Source of the DNA: Streptomyces sp. NA02950
Lineage (GTDB): Bacteria > Actinomycetota > Actinomycetes > Streptomycetales > Streptomycetaceae
NCBI RefSeq assembly: GCF_013364155.1
Contig: NZ_CP054916.1
Location: 4,709,001 to 4,773,000, forward strand
Length of the DNA: 64,000 nt
Direction of reading: 5' to 3'
Numbering within the stretch: position 1 is the first letter of the stretch; the number at the start of each line of letters is the position of its first letter. Below the pieces are notes generated by a model that saw nothing but the letters and a program-made list of their open reading frames with translations, did not search any database and had not been told where the DNA came from. Made by a program: the position numbers and the translations under genes. Shown here piece by piece: positions 18,516 through 26,865 of this stretch.

Positions 18516-20030
18516 TCAGCCGGTCTTCGGGGGCGGCTGTTCGGGCGGCAGCGCCCGGCACAGGGCGTCCAGCGCCGCCGGGAAGGAGTGCTCGGGCGGG
18601 GTGGCGTAGCCGACCACCAGCCCCTCCAGCGGGGGTGTGGTCGCGTCCGGGTGCCGGTAGCCGGCCAGGCCGTCGAGGGCCAGCCCCTGCCAGGAGGCGG
18701 CCTGGACGGCGGACCGCTCGGTGCCGGGCGGGAGTTCGAGCACCGCGTGCAGCCCGGCGGCGATCCCGGAGACCCGGATGTGCGGGGCGCGCTCGGCGAG
18801 CGCGGTCACCAGCGCGTCCCGGCGGCGCCGGTAGCGCAGGCGCATCCGGCGCACATGGCGGTCGTAGCCGCCGGACTCGAGGAAATCCGCGAGCGTCAGC
18901 TGATCGAGCGCGCTCGCCCACCCCTCCCGTTCGCCCTTGGCGGCCAGCAGCACGTCGACGAGATGGTCCGGGAGGACCATCCAGCCAAGACGCAGCGCCG
19001 GGGAGAGGCTCTTGCTGACCGAGCCCAGGTACAGCACCCGGTCCGGGTCGAGCCCCTGGACGGCGCCGACCGGCTGGCGGTCGTAGCGGAACTCCCCGTC
19101 GTAGTCGTCCTCCAGGACGAGTCCGCCGTTGGTGCGCGCCCAGTCGACGGCCGCGGCGCGCCGCTCGGGGTGCAGCGGACCGCCGGTCGGGAACTGGTGG
19201 GCGGGGGTGAGCAGGGCCGCCCGTACGGTCCGCAGGGCGGGGTGGGAGGCCAGCTCCTCGGTACGGGCGCCGTGCGCGTCCAGCGACAGCGGGACCGTAG
19301 GCACCCCGGAGGAGGACAGCAGCGAGCGGTGGAAGGCCAGCCCGTACGACTCGACCGCCAGCGCCGGGCGCAGCACCCGGGTGCCGCTGAGCAGCCGCAG
19401 GGCGTGGGCGAAGCCCGAGCAGACCACGATCCGGTCCGGGTCGGTGCGCACCCCGCGGGCCCGGGCGAGGTAGTCGGCGAGGGCGCGGCGCAGTTCGGGC
19501 CGGCCGTGCGGATCACCGGGGCCGAACGCCTCGTTGGGGGCGGCGGTCAGGGCGCGGCGGGCGGAGGCGAGCCAGGCGGTGCGGGGGAAGGCGGCGGCGT
19601 CCGGCTGGCCCTGGAGCAGGTTGTGGGTGGGGCGCGGGGCGGGGGCGGCCCGGCGTCTGCGGGTGCCGGGGGGCGTCGCGGCGGGACGTCCGCCGCGCTC
19701 ACGGCCGCCGGTGCGCTCACGGCTGCCGGTGCGCCGGGGCGGGGGCGGTGCGGTCCGGGGGGCCACCCGGGTCCCGGAGCCCTGGCGGGCGGTGAGCCAG
19801 CCCTCGGCCACCAGCTCGGCGTAGGCGTCGGCGACCGTGTTGCGGGCGATGCCGAGGTCGGCGGCGAGGGAGCGGTAGGGCGGCAGCCGGGTGCCGGGGG
19901 CGAGCCGTCCGCCGCGGACGGCCTCGCGCAGCGCGCTCATCAGCGCGGTGCGGCGGCTGCCCGCGCGGGTCAGCTCCAGATGGAGGTCACTGCCGAGGAT
20001 CTCCGCCGAATTGACCCGCGATTCCGCCAT
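18516..20030 (-). CDS. MocR/PdxR-family PLP-dependent transcriptional regulator
   Basis: This is a 504-residue fusion of an N-terminal GntR-type winged helix (LREAVRGGRLAPGTRLPPYR, DLGIARNTVADAYAEL) and a C-terminal fold-type I aminotransferase domain. The PLP lysine lies in YLGSVSKSLSPALRLGW and the conserved aspartate region in VLEDDYDGEF. MocR proteins control vitamin B6 or amino-compound genes with PLP as cofactor. ATG 20030 is preferred; an ATG at 20057 is possible. It is divergent from an AhpD-like gene 47 bases away, a usual arrangement for its target. Confidence 0.92.
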   Translation of the reverse strand: MAESRVNSAEILGSDLHLELTRAGSRRTALMSALREAVRGGRLAPGTRLPPYRSLAADLGIARNTVADAYAELVAEGWLTARQGSGTRVAPRTAPPPPRRTGSRERTGGRERGGRPAATPPGTRRRRAAPAPRPTHNLLQGQPDAAAFPRTAWLASARRALTAAPNEAFGPGDPHGRPELRRALADYLARARGVRTDPDRIVVCSGFAHALRLLSGTRVLRPALAVESYGLAFHRSLLSSSGVPTVPLSLDAHGARTEELASHPALRTVRAALLTPAHQFPTGGPLHPERRAAAVDWARTNGGLVLEDDYDGEFRYDRQPVGAVQGLDPDRVLYLGSVSKSLSPALRLGWMVLPDHLVDVLLAAKGEREGWASALDQLTLADFLESGGYDRHVRRMRLRYRRRRDALVTALAERAPHIRVSGIAAGLHAVLELPPGTERSAVQAASWQGLALDGLAGYRHPDATTPPLEGLVVGYATPPEHSFPAALDALCRALPPEQPPPKTG

Positions 20031-20077
20031 GGAAATGCACCCTACAACCTGTCGCATCGGGGCTTAGATTCATCGTC
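20031..20077. promoter_or_regulatory. MocR / AhpD-like divergent promoter
   Basis: Only 47 bases separate the two divergent starts. TAGATT at 20066-20071 lies 6 bases before ATG 20078, the spacing expected of a -10 box for a leaderless transcript. CTACAACCTGTCGCAT at 20042 could hold the MocR operator. Confidence 0.4.
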
Positions 20078-20608
20078 ATGACAACAACGACTGCGACGAC
20101 GACTGCGACGACGACAGCGACTACGGCGACGACCGCGACCGCGGGCCCGGTGCCGGGGACCCGCCCCGCACGGGTCGACTTCGCCAAGGCGGCCCCCAAG
20201 GCGTTCAAGGCCCTCATCGGTCTGGACGCCGCCGCGCGGGAGGGCCTGGACCCGGCTCTGGTGGAGTTGGTGCAGATCCGCTCCTCGCAGCTCAACCACT
20301 GCGCGTACTGCCTCCACATGCACACCACCGACGCCCGCGAGGCGGGCGAGAGCCCCGAGCGGATCAACCTGGTGGGGGTCTGGGAGGAGGCGGGCGATGC
20401 CGGGTTCTACACCGAGAAGGAGCAGGCCGCCCTCGCGCTCACCGAGGCGGTCACCCTGCTGCCGGGCGGTGTCCCGGACGAGGTGTACGAGCGGGCCGCC
20501 CGCCACTTCGGGGAGGCTGAGCTGGCCCGGCTCATCGCGCTGATCTTCACCATCAACGCCTGGAACCGGATCGCGGTGACCACCCGCAAGGCGCCCGGCA
20601 AGGGCTGA
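20078..20608 (+). CDS. carboxymuconolactone decarboxylase family (AhpD-like) protein
   Basis: This is a 176-residue protein with the AhpD-type redox motif HCAYCLHMHT near residue 67, in which the two cysteines and a histidine form a peroxidase or disulfide centre. The N-terminus is an unusual stretch of about 22 residues made almost only of threonine and alanine, encoded by an ACG/ACT repeat, and is probably disordered. It is divergent from the MocR regulator, its likely controller. Its substrate is unknown; an alkylhydroperoxidase role is an inference from the family. Confidence 0.9.
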   Translation: MTTTTATTTATTTATTATTATAGPVPGTRPARVDFAKAAPKAFKALIGLDAAAREGLDPALVELVQIRSSQLNHCAYCLHMHTTDAREAGESPERINLVGVWEEAGDAGFYTEKEQAALALTEAVTLLPGGVPDEVYERAARHFGEAELARLIALIFTINAWNRIAVTTRKAPGKG

Positions 20609-20676
20609 CGGCGGCGGAACGACCGACGGCGGGCAGAACGGCCCGGCGGCGGCACGGGGGAACGGCGGCGGGAACG

Positions 20677-20699
20677 GGGGAGCGGCGGTGCCGCTCCCC
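20677..20699. terminator. hairpin between convergent genes
   Basis: GGGGAGCGGC and GCCGCTCCCC form a perfect 10-bp stem with loop GGT. It lies between the convergent AhpD-like gene and the aminopeptidase gene. A second short palindrome GGCTCCGCGGAGCC follows at 20704. Confidence 0.5.
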
Positions 20700-20723
20700 G
20701 CTGGGCTCCGCGGAGCCGCGAGA

Positions 20724-22196
20724 TCAGCCGGTGAGGCGGGCCATCCACGCCTCGACGTCATCGGCCCGGCGCGGCAGCGCGGCGGACAGATTGCGGTTGC
20801 CGTCCTCCGTGACCAGGATGTCGTCCTCGATCCGGACGCCGATGCCGCGGTACTCCTCGGGCACGGTCAGGTCGTCGGCCTGGAAGTACAGACCCGGCTC
20901 GACCGTGAGGCACATCCCCGGCTCCAGGGTGCCGTCGACATACGTCTCGGTACGGGCCACGGCGCAGTCGTGCACATCCATGCCGAGCATGTGGCCGGTG
21001 CCGTGGAGGGTCCAGCGGCGCTGGAGACCGAGCTCGAGCACCCGCTCGACCGGGCCCTGGACCAGGCCCCATTCGACCAGCCTGGTGGCCAGGACCCGCT
21101 GGGCGGCGTCGTGGAAGTCGCGGTACTTCGCGCCCGGCTTGACGGCGGCGATGCCCGCCTCCTGCGCCTCGTACACCGCGTCGTAGATCTTGCGCTGCAG
21201 CGGGGAGAAGGTGCCGTTGATGGGCAGGGTGCGGGTGACGTCGGCGGTGTAGAGCGTGGTGGTCTCCACGCCCGCGTCCAGCAGCAGCAGCTCACCGGGG
21301 CGGACCTGGCCGTCGTTGCGCACCCAGTGGAGGGTGGTGGCGTGCGGCCCGGCGGCGCAGATGGAGCCGTAGCCGACGTCATTGCCCTCGACCCGGGCCC
21401 TCAGGAAGAACGTTCCCTCGATGTAGCGCTCGGAGGTGGCCTCGGCCTTGTCCAGGACCTTGACGACGTCCTCGAAGCCGCGGACCGTCGAGTCGACCGC
21501 CGCCTGGAGCTGACCGACCTCGAACTCGTCCTTGATCAACCGCTGCTCGCTGAGGAAGACGCGCAGCTCCTCGTCGCGCTCACCGGTGACCTTGTCGGTC
21601 AGCGCGCCCTCCAGCCCGGCGTCATGGCCGCGCACGATGCGGACCGGACCGGTGGCGGCCTTCAGCTCCTCGGCGACCGTGCGCACGTCCTTCACCGGTA
21701 CGCCGAGCAGCCGCTCGGCCTCGGTGAGGCTGTTCCTGCGGCCGACCCACAGCTCGCCCTGGCCGTCCAGCCAGAACTCGCCGTTCTCCCGGTTGGAGCG
21801 GGGCAGCAGATAGAGGGTCGCGGTGTGGCTCTCGCCGCCCGCCTGCGGCTCCAGGACCAGGACGCCGTCCTCGGTCTGGTCGCCGGTGAGGTAGGTGTAC
21901 TCGGTGGCGGCGCGGAACCGGAACTCCGTGTCATTGGACCGGGTGCGGAGCTTGCCCGCGGGGATGACCAGGCGCTCGCCGGGGAAGCGCGCGGAGAGCG
22001 CGGCACGGCGGGCGGCGGTGTGCGGAGCCTGCTCGATGGGCTCCAGTTCGTACAGCTCGGTGTCCGCCCAGCCGGACTTCATGTTCGCGGCGAGCTCGTC
22101 GGAAACGCCCGGGTACAGGCCGTTCTTCCGCTGCTGGATGGGCTGCTCCTCGGCCTCCGGGGTCTCCAGGGCTTCAGGAGTGGGCTCCTCGGTCAC
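20724..22196 (-). CDS. pepP: Xaa-Pro aminopeptidase (aminopeptidase P)
   Basis: This is a 490-residue M24B metallopeptidase that removes N-terminal residues preceding proline. An N-terminal creatinase-like domain (residues 30-180) precedes the pita-bread catalytic domain. The five metal ligands are visible in LLLDAGVETTTLYTADVTRT (Asp, Asp), in TGHMLGMDVHD (His) and in the C-terminal glutamates of LTVEPGLYF and GVRIEDDIL. GTG 22196 is chosen because GAGGAGG stands 6 bases before it; ATG 22226 lies in the same frame but lacks such a site. Confidence 0.94.
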   Translation of the reverse strand: MTEEPTPEALETPEAEEQPIQQRKNGLYPGVSDELAANMKSGWADTELYELEPIEQAPHTAARRAALSARFPGERLVIPAGKLRTRSNDTEFRFRAATEYTYLTGDQTEDGVLVLEPQAGGESHTATLYLLPRSNRENGEFWLDGQGELWVGRRNSLTEAERLLGVPVKDVRTVAEELKAATGPVRIVRGHDAGLEGALTDKVTGERDEELRVFLSEQRLIKDEFEVGQLQAAVDSTVRGFEDVVKVLDKAEATSERYIEGTFFLRARVEGNDVGYGSICAAGPHATTLHWVRNDGQVRPGELLLLDAGVETTTLYTADVTRTLPINGTFSPLQRKIYDAVYEAQEAGIAAVKPGAKYRDFHDAAQRVLATRLVEWGLVQGPVERVLELGLQRRWTLHGTGHMLGMDVHDCAVARTETYVDGTLEPGMCLTVEPGLYFQADDLTVPEEYRGIGVRIEDDILVTEDGNRNLSAALPRRADDVEAWMARLTG

Positions 22197-22320
22197 GTCA
22201 TCCTCCTCGAACTGGACCTCTCCCATGGTAGGTGGGGGGATACGGCGGCAGGGAGGGCGGAGAGGGCCATGTCGCACCGGTGCCACCGGGCGTCACCGGG
22301 CCATCCCGGGCGCCACGTCG

Positions 22321-22392
22321 CAGCGGGCGGCTCAGCCGGAGCGGGCGACTCAGTCGCAGCGGGCGGCTCAGCCGGAGCGGGCGACTCAGTCG
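22321..22392. repeat. two perfect 36-bp tandem copies at the end of the SpoIIE gene
   Basis: Bases 22321-22356 and 22357-22392 are identical. The second copy contains the stop codon of the leftward SpoIIE phosphatase (22386-22388), and the first copy repeats that stop downstream of it. The unit is itself built of two similar halves (GCGGGCGGCTCAG and GCGGGCGACTCAG). Confidence 0.85.
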
Positions 22393-24014
22393 AAGCGGGC
22401 GGCGAGCAGGACCAGGTCCTCGGTGCCGTCCCCGGTGTCCACGCCACCGGGCAGCACGGTGCGCAGCACATGGTCCAGCAGCGCGTCCGGGTCGCCGCGG
22501 ACCGCCTTGGGCGCGCTCGCGGCCGCCGCCTGGAGCCGGGTGAAGGCGCGGTCCATGGGCCCCCCGGTGCGGTGCAGCAGCCCGTCGCTGTAGAAGAGGA
22601 GCGTTTCTCCACAGGCGGGCTCCACCTCCACACTCGGCGCCTCCCAGCAGGAGAGCATCCCCAGCGGCGCGGACAGTGTGGTCTCCACGAACTCGGTGCG
22701 CCGCTCCCCGGTGATCAGCGGCGGGCAGTGTCCGGCCCCGGCCAGCACCACCCGGCGCGGACCGGGCTCGCAGTAGGCGAACAGGGCGGTCGCGGAGCGG
22801 GCGGGTTCGGTCAGGCGCAGCAGCAGTTCGAGATCGGAGAGGACGGCGACCGGATCCTCGCCCTCCATCACCGCGTACGCGCGCAGGGAGGCCCGCAGCC
22901 GGCCCATCGCGACCACGGCGCTCGGCCCGGACCCGGTCACCCCGCCGACGGAGAGCCCGAGCGCGCCGTCGGGCAGCGGCAACGCGTCGTACCAGTCCCC
23001 GCCGCCGGACGGACCGGGGTGGTGGCGGACGGCCAGCCGGACCCCGGGGACCCGGGGCAGCCGGGCGGGCAGCAGCTCCTCCTGGACGGTGCCAATGGCG
23101 GCGCGGGCCCGGCGGAGTTCGAGGAGACGGACGAGGTGGGCGGCGGCGTAACGGCAGTACAGGCCCACCAGATGGCGCTGGCGCTCCCCGGGTTCGGCGG
23201 GCTCGTCGTAGAGCCAGGCGGCAGCGCCCAGCCGTCCGGCGGGGCGGGTGGCGCCCACGGCGGCCGCGATGCCCGGTACGCCCTCGGCGGTACGGGCCGG
23301 GCCGGTGCGGACGGGGCCGCCGCGGACGGGGTCGGTGCCGCTCGCCGTGGGGTCGCCCGGAACCGCTCGGTCCGCGGTGGCGACCGTACCCGCCACGGTG
23401 TCCGCGTCGGGGCCGGGGGAGGGCACGGCGGGGCCCGGCGGGGTGGCGGCGCCCGGGTCTTCAGGAGCAGGGAAGGTGTCCAGCGGTACGGCGTAGCTGG
23501 CGGCGAAGCCGAGCCGGGCCGCCACCTCACGATGGCGGGGGTCGAGATCCGCCTCGCTCGCGATGTCGGGGTGGGTGACGTCGGCCCGCCGCTCGCCGTC
23601 CGGCTCGGGCAGCCCGTCGAGCAGATGACCGGCGGAGGCGGAACCGCGCGGGATCGTCTCGATCTGGCCGAGGTCGGCATGGCCGAGGCCGAGGCCGACG
23701 GTGGTCACCGGGCCGAGCCCGTCGGCCGGTTCGAGCGCCACCAGCCCGCGCTGGGCACCGACCAGGGCGGCACCCGCGCGCAGCAGTTCGTGCAGCGCGT
23801 CGTCGAGCGTGTCGGTGCGGGTCAGCCGCTCGGTCAGCTCATGGAGGGTGGTGAGGTCCGACACCCAGCCGGCGAGACGGTCCTGAACGCCAGGATCCGG
23901 GTCCGGGCCGGGGTCCGGAGGGGCGGCAGGCGGCGTAACGGGGTCGGCAGTTTGCGTGGGCGCCGGGAGGGAAGAATCGATTCCAGCCACTTTCGGCAGG
24001 TGGGGCGGGTTCAT
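22386..24014 (-). CDS. GAF-domain PP2C (SpoIIE-type) serine phosphatase
   Basis: This is a 542-residue phosphatase. After a proline-rich start, a GAF sensor domain covers about residues 50-275 with a variable insertion near 170-235. A coiled linker (LELRRARAAIGTVQEELLP) leads into the SpoIIE phosphatase domain. Metal-binding motifs are GGGDWYD near 342, GGVTGSG near 359 and the terminal GTEDLVLLAARF. Such enzymes dephosphorylate anti-sigma antagonists; the HATPases in this window are candidate partners, by inference. No clear ribosome site precedes ATG 24014. Confidence 0.9.
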   Translation of the reverse strand: MNPPHLPKVAGIDSSLPAPTQTADPVTPPAAPPDPGPDPDPGVQDRLAGWVSDLTTLHELTERLTRTDTLDDALHELLRAGAALVGAQRGLVALEPADGLGPVTTVGLGLGHADLGQIETIPRGSASAGHLLDGLPEPDGERRADVTHPDIASEADLDPRHREVAARLGFAASYAVPLDTFPAPEDPGAATPPGPAVPSPGPDADTVAGTVATADRAVPGDPTASGTDPVRGGPVRTGPARTAEGVPGIAAAVGATRPAGRLGAAAWLYDEPAEPGERQRHLVGLYCRYAAAHLVRLLELRRARAAIGTVQEELLPARLPRVPGVRLAVRHHPGPSGGGDWYDALPLPDGALGLSVGGVTGSGPSAVVAMGRLRASLRAYAVMEGEDPVAVLSDLELLLRLTEPARSATALFAYCEPGPRRVVLAGAGHCPPLITGERRTEFVETTLSAPLGMLSCWEAPSVEVEPACGETLLFYSDGLLHRTGGPMDRAFTRLQAAAASAPKAVRGDPDALLDHVLRTVLPGGVDTGDGTEDLVLLAARFD

Positions 24015-24593
24015 GGCCCGCTGCTTTCGCCCGCCGCGTCCGGCTTGCTCAATAGCATCGCAAACCCCCTGTCGTGCTGCGCCGCTACTGTGCCGCTACT
24101 GTCTCCAGATGTACACGCACCCAAGAGGCGATGTCCAGCATTGTCCCGGTGGTCTTGTTAGTGTCTGGGGGGAATTGAACTTGGCTGAAAAGAAGTCGTT
24201 AGGCTGTCAATTTGGGGTCGACTGACGTCAATCGACAGCGCGTCGTCTCCACCGCGGCGGGTACACATCGGAGAGGGGCCGGGGGCAGTTCGTATCGCCC
24301 CGGAACCCCGCGGCCGGTCCAGGCGTCATAGACCACAAGGGCCGCGCCCATCCCCGAGTGGCGAGGAAACGCACCACCAGGACGGCAAGCGCCAGGCGCG
24401 CGCCACCCCTCGCCACGTTCCACGCTCGGCCTGCGGCGTGATGCGCTGCCTCGTACGCGCAGTGACTTGTGATCCACGTGCTGTGACGGGTCGAACGATG
24501 CCGTTCAGCGCCACGTAGTGCCTTGTGAAGTGCCATGTAGTGCGAAGTGCGACGGATACAGCCCTCGGCGTTAACGGAAAGGAACGAGCGCTC
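24015..24593. promoter_or_regulatory. divergent intergenic region with operator-like palindrome
   Basis: No gene is supported. A 20-bp near-perfect palindrome stands at 24217-24236 with GTCGA and TCGAC arms around TGACGTCA. From 24465 the sequence is rich in short GTGAAGTG/GTAGTG repeats upstream of the Prim-Pol-like gene, which could be binding sites for a regulator. Confidence 0.4.
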
Positions 24594-25268
24594 ATGCGCG
24601 AGATCCTCGGAAGGCGACGCAAGTTCTCGCTTCGGCGCGGCGCACGATCGCCGCTGCTCCGCGCGGCGCTCACCTGCGCCACCGAGTGGCAGTGGCCCGT
24701 ACTCCCGGGCATCGGCCTCCAGCCCGGCGGCGGACGGATACGGGTGTGCGGCTGTCCCGACCCGGACTGCGCGGTGCCGGGCGGCCACCCCTTCGACCCG
24801 GTGCTCCTCGCCGCCACCACCGACCCGCGCATGGTGCGCTGGTGGTGGACCAACCGCCCGAGCGCTCCTCTGCTCCTGGCCACCGGGGGCCGCGGCCCTT
24901 GCGCGGTGAGTCTGCCGGCGGTGGCCGGGGCGCGGGCGCTGGCCGCGTTCGACCGGGCGGGGGTGCGGCTCGGCCCGGTGGTCGCCACACCCACCCGCTG
25001 GTCGCTGCTGGTGGCTCCGTACTCCCTCGAAGAGCTCGGCGAGCTGCTGAACCGCCAGGACTGGGTGCCCAGCTCGCTGCGGTTCCACGGCGAGGGCGGC
25101 TATCTGGTGCTGCCGCCGTCCCAGACCGGCCTGGGGCGGGTGCGCTGGGAGCGCGCACCGCTGCGGCGTGGCGGACAGCCGTGGCTGCCGGAGGTGTCCG
25201 CGGTGGTGGACGCCCTGGTGGAGGCGAGCAGCAGCGCGCCCGACGGAGGCAGCCGACTGGCCTACTGA
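24594..25268 (+). CDS. Prim-Pol-like protein lacking catalytic aspartates
   Basis: This is a 224-residue protein with the outline of a bifunctional primase/polymerase N-terminal domain: ALTCATEWQWPVLPGI start, a cysteine cluster CGCPDPDC, PLLLATGGRG and VVATPTRWSLLVAP. The position where active Prim-Pol domains carry a DxD pair reads CAVSLPAVAG, so the catalytic acids appear lost. It may bind nucleotides or DNA without synthesis. ATG 24594 is preceded by GAAAGGA. An active-looking Prim-Pol lies in the mobile element at 34250-35143. Confidence 0.75.
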   Translation: MREILGRRRKFSLRRGARSPLLRAALTCATEWQWPVLPGIGLQPGGGRIRVCGCPDPDCAVPGGHPFDPVLLAATTDPRMVRWWWTNRPSAPLLLATGGRGPCAVSLPAVAGARALAAFDRAGVRLGPVVATPTRWSLLVAPYSLEELGELLNRQDWVPSSLRFHGEGGYLVLPPSQTGLGRVRWERAPLRRGGQPWLPEVSAVVDALVEASSSAPDGGSRLAY

Positions 25269-25614
25269 GGCCGGTCCGGCGGTCGCCGTCGGCGGGTGCG
25301 TTCGCTGACGCACGTATGCACATCCGCACATACGCAGAGGGACGGACGCGGTGGGGCAGCTGCCCCACCGCGTCGCTGTTGTGCGCTCATGCCGTCACGT
25401 GCTCACGTGCTCACGGCCCGTGTCCCTCATGCGCCCGAGGGGCCGGACGGGGCGCTGTGAGCCCTGGGGCCGGGCTGCCGTGTGGGGGCAACTCCCGTGG
25501 ATCCGTGACTCGTTGATCACCCGTCGGATCGCATCGGGTCGCCCGCGGTCCGCGCCGCCGCGCGTCGTGTCCGTCGTAGCGTCCGCCGTCGCGTCCGGCT
25601 CCGGACATGGAAGC
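25269..25614. other. intergenic, no gene seen
   Basis: These bases follow the Prim-Pol-like gene. Short repeats of GCACGTATGCACA type are present near 25300-25340, but no coding region or RNA gene could be supported. Confidence 0.4.
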
Positions 25615-25658
25615 GCCCGGTCGCTGGCGACGGGGGATGCACCAGCGACCGGGCTTTT
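25615..25658 (+). terminator. intrinsic terminator
   Basis: GCCCGGTCGCTGG (25615-25627) pairs perfectly with CCAGCGACCGGGC (25642-25654) over a 14-base loop and is followed by TTTT. This is a classical intrinsic terminator for rightward transcription and lies about 130 bases before the convergent DUF5926 stop. Confidence 0.75.
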
Positions 25659-25790
25659 AGAACCGTAACAAGAGATCGGCCGTTAGCAAATTCGATCGCG
25701 GATTTCCGGACGCGTATTTCCAGGCCGTAACGGTGAGTTGTGAGCAGGGTCACGTGCGCCGGGCGGGGGTGGAACGCCCGGCCGTGAGCG

Positions 25791-26759
25791 TCAGCTCAGC
25801 GTGACCTGACGGTTGGTGAGACCGCCGCGGGCACGCCGCTGCTCGGGCGTCAGCGGGGCGTCGGAGGCGAGCGCCTCGCCGAGCCGCTCGGCCAGCTCCT
25901 GGGCGGGCTTCTCGGTGTCCTCGGCGCGCATCCCGCTGGGCAGGTCCCATACCGGGACGGTGAGCCCGTGGGCCCGGAAGGACCCCACCAGCCGGGTGTT
26001 CTCGCCGAGCGAGGAGGCGCCCGCGGCGTGCAGCCGGGCGAGCGCGTCGAGCAGCTCCTCCTCCGGGTGCGCCATCACCCAGCGCAGGTGGTTCTTCTCC
26101 GGGGTCTCGCACCAGTACGCGGCGTCCACGCCGGAGAGCCGGGCGGTCGGGATCGCGGCCGCGTTGGCCCGCTCCAGGGACGCGGCGACCTCCCCGCTCG
26201 CGTTCGCGGCGTCCTCGAGCCAGAACTCGAAGCCCTCGTGCAGGGTCGGCGTGAAAGCGCCCTTCGGGTCGAGCAGATCCTGAAGCCGCGGCCCGTCGCC
26301 GGGCGCCCGCTCGGCGGAGACCGGAGTGCCGGGTTCGGCGGTCAGTGCGCGCCGCAGGGTGTCGGCGAGGTCTCGGCTGATGTCACCGGAGGGGGTGTCG
26401 TTCTGGAGGCCGATCAGCACCGCGCCGTTGTCGCGGCGCAGCGCGGGCCAGGCCATGGGCAGCACGGTCGCGAGGGTGACCGACGGCACGCCCTCGGGCA
26501 GCCCTTCGGCCAGGGGCAGTGCGACGGTGGCGGCGGGCACCAGCTCGCGCAGGGCCACCCAGTCGCATTCGCCGGGGAGCCCTTCGAAGGGGCGCTGCAC
26601 CAGTTCGGTGACGGCGTGGGCGGCTTCCCTGCCGTGACAGGCTTTGTAGCGACGGCCCGAGCCGCACGGGCAGGGCTCGCGCGCACCCACCACGGGGATG
26701 TCGCCCGTCATGGCCCGGGGGGCTGCGGCCTTCGTCTGGGGGCGGCGCTTCTTGGCCAT
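25791..26759 (-). CDS. SEC-C/DUF5926 family protein
   Basis: This is a 322-residue cytoplasmic protein with a lysine-rich N-terminus (MAKKRRPQTKAAAPR) and a SEC-C type zinc motif EPCPCGSGRRYKACHG near residues 28-43. The rest is the DUF5926 domain found in Streptomyces and relatives, of unknown function. SEC-C motifs bind zinc and are used by SecA to contact partner proteins. ATG 26759 follows GGGAGACAG. It stands alone between a terminator and an HATPase gene. Confidence 0.85.
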   Translation of the reverse strand: MAKKRRPQTKAAAPRAMTGDIPVVGAREPCPCGSGRRYKACHGREAAHAVTELVQRPFEGLPGECDWVALRELVPAATVALPLAEGLPEGVPSVTLATVLPMAWPALRRDNGAVLIGLQNDTPSGDISRDLADTLRRALTAEPGTPVSAERAPGDGPRLQDLLDPKGAFTPTLHEGFEFWLEDAANASGEVAASLERANAAAIPTARLSGVDAAYWCETPEKNHLRWVMAHPEEELLDALARLHAAGASSLGENTRLVGSFRAHGLTVPVWDLPSGMRAEDTEKPAQELAERLGEALASDAPLTPEQRRARGGLTNRQVTLS

Positions 26760-26865
26760 GGCGTGGCTGTCTCCCGATCGTGCGGCAGGGCTTGCTCGTA
26801 CGGGCGCGAGCCTAGCCCTTTGGCCGAACCTCGTCGGTGCGAGTCGGTGCGATGGGCCGCGTCGG

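Noticed and set aside
22321..22392. CRISPR array
   Set aside because: Adjacent identical units with no spacers and part of a coding region; no cas genes in the window.
20688..24161. 1157-residue open frame antisense to pepP and the SpoIIE phosphatase
   Set aside because: Low-complexity translation of the reverse frame of two conserved genes.
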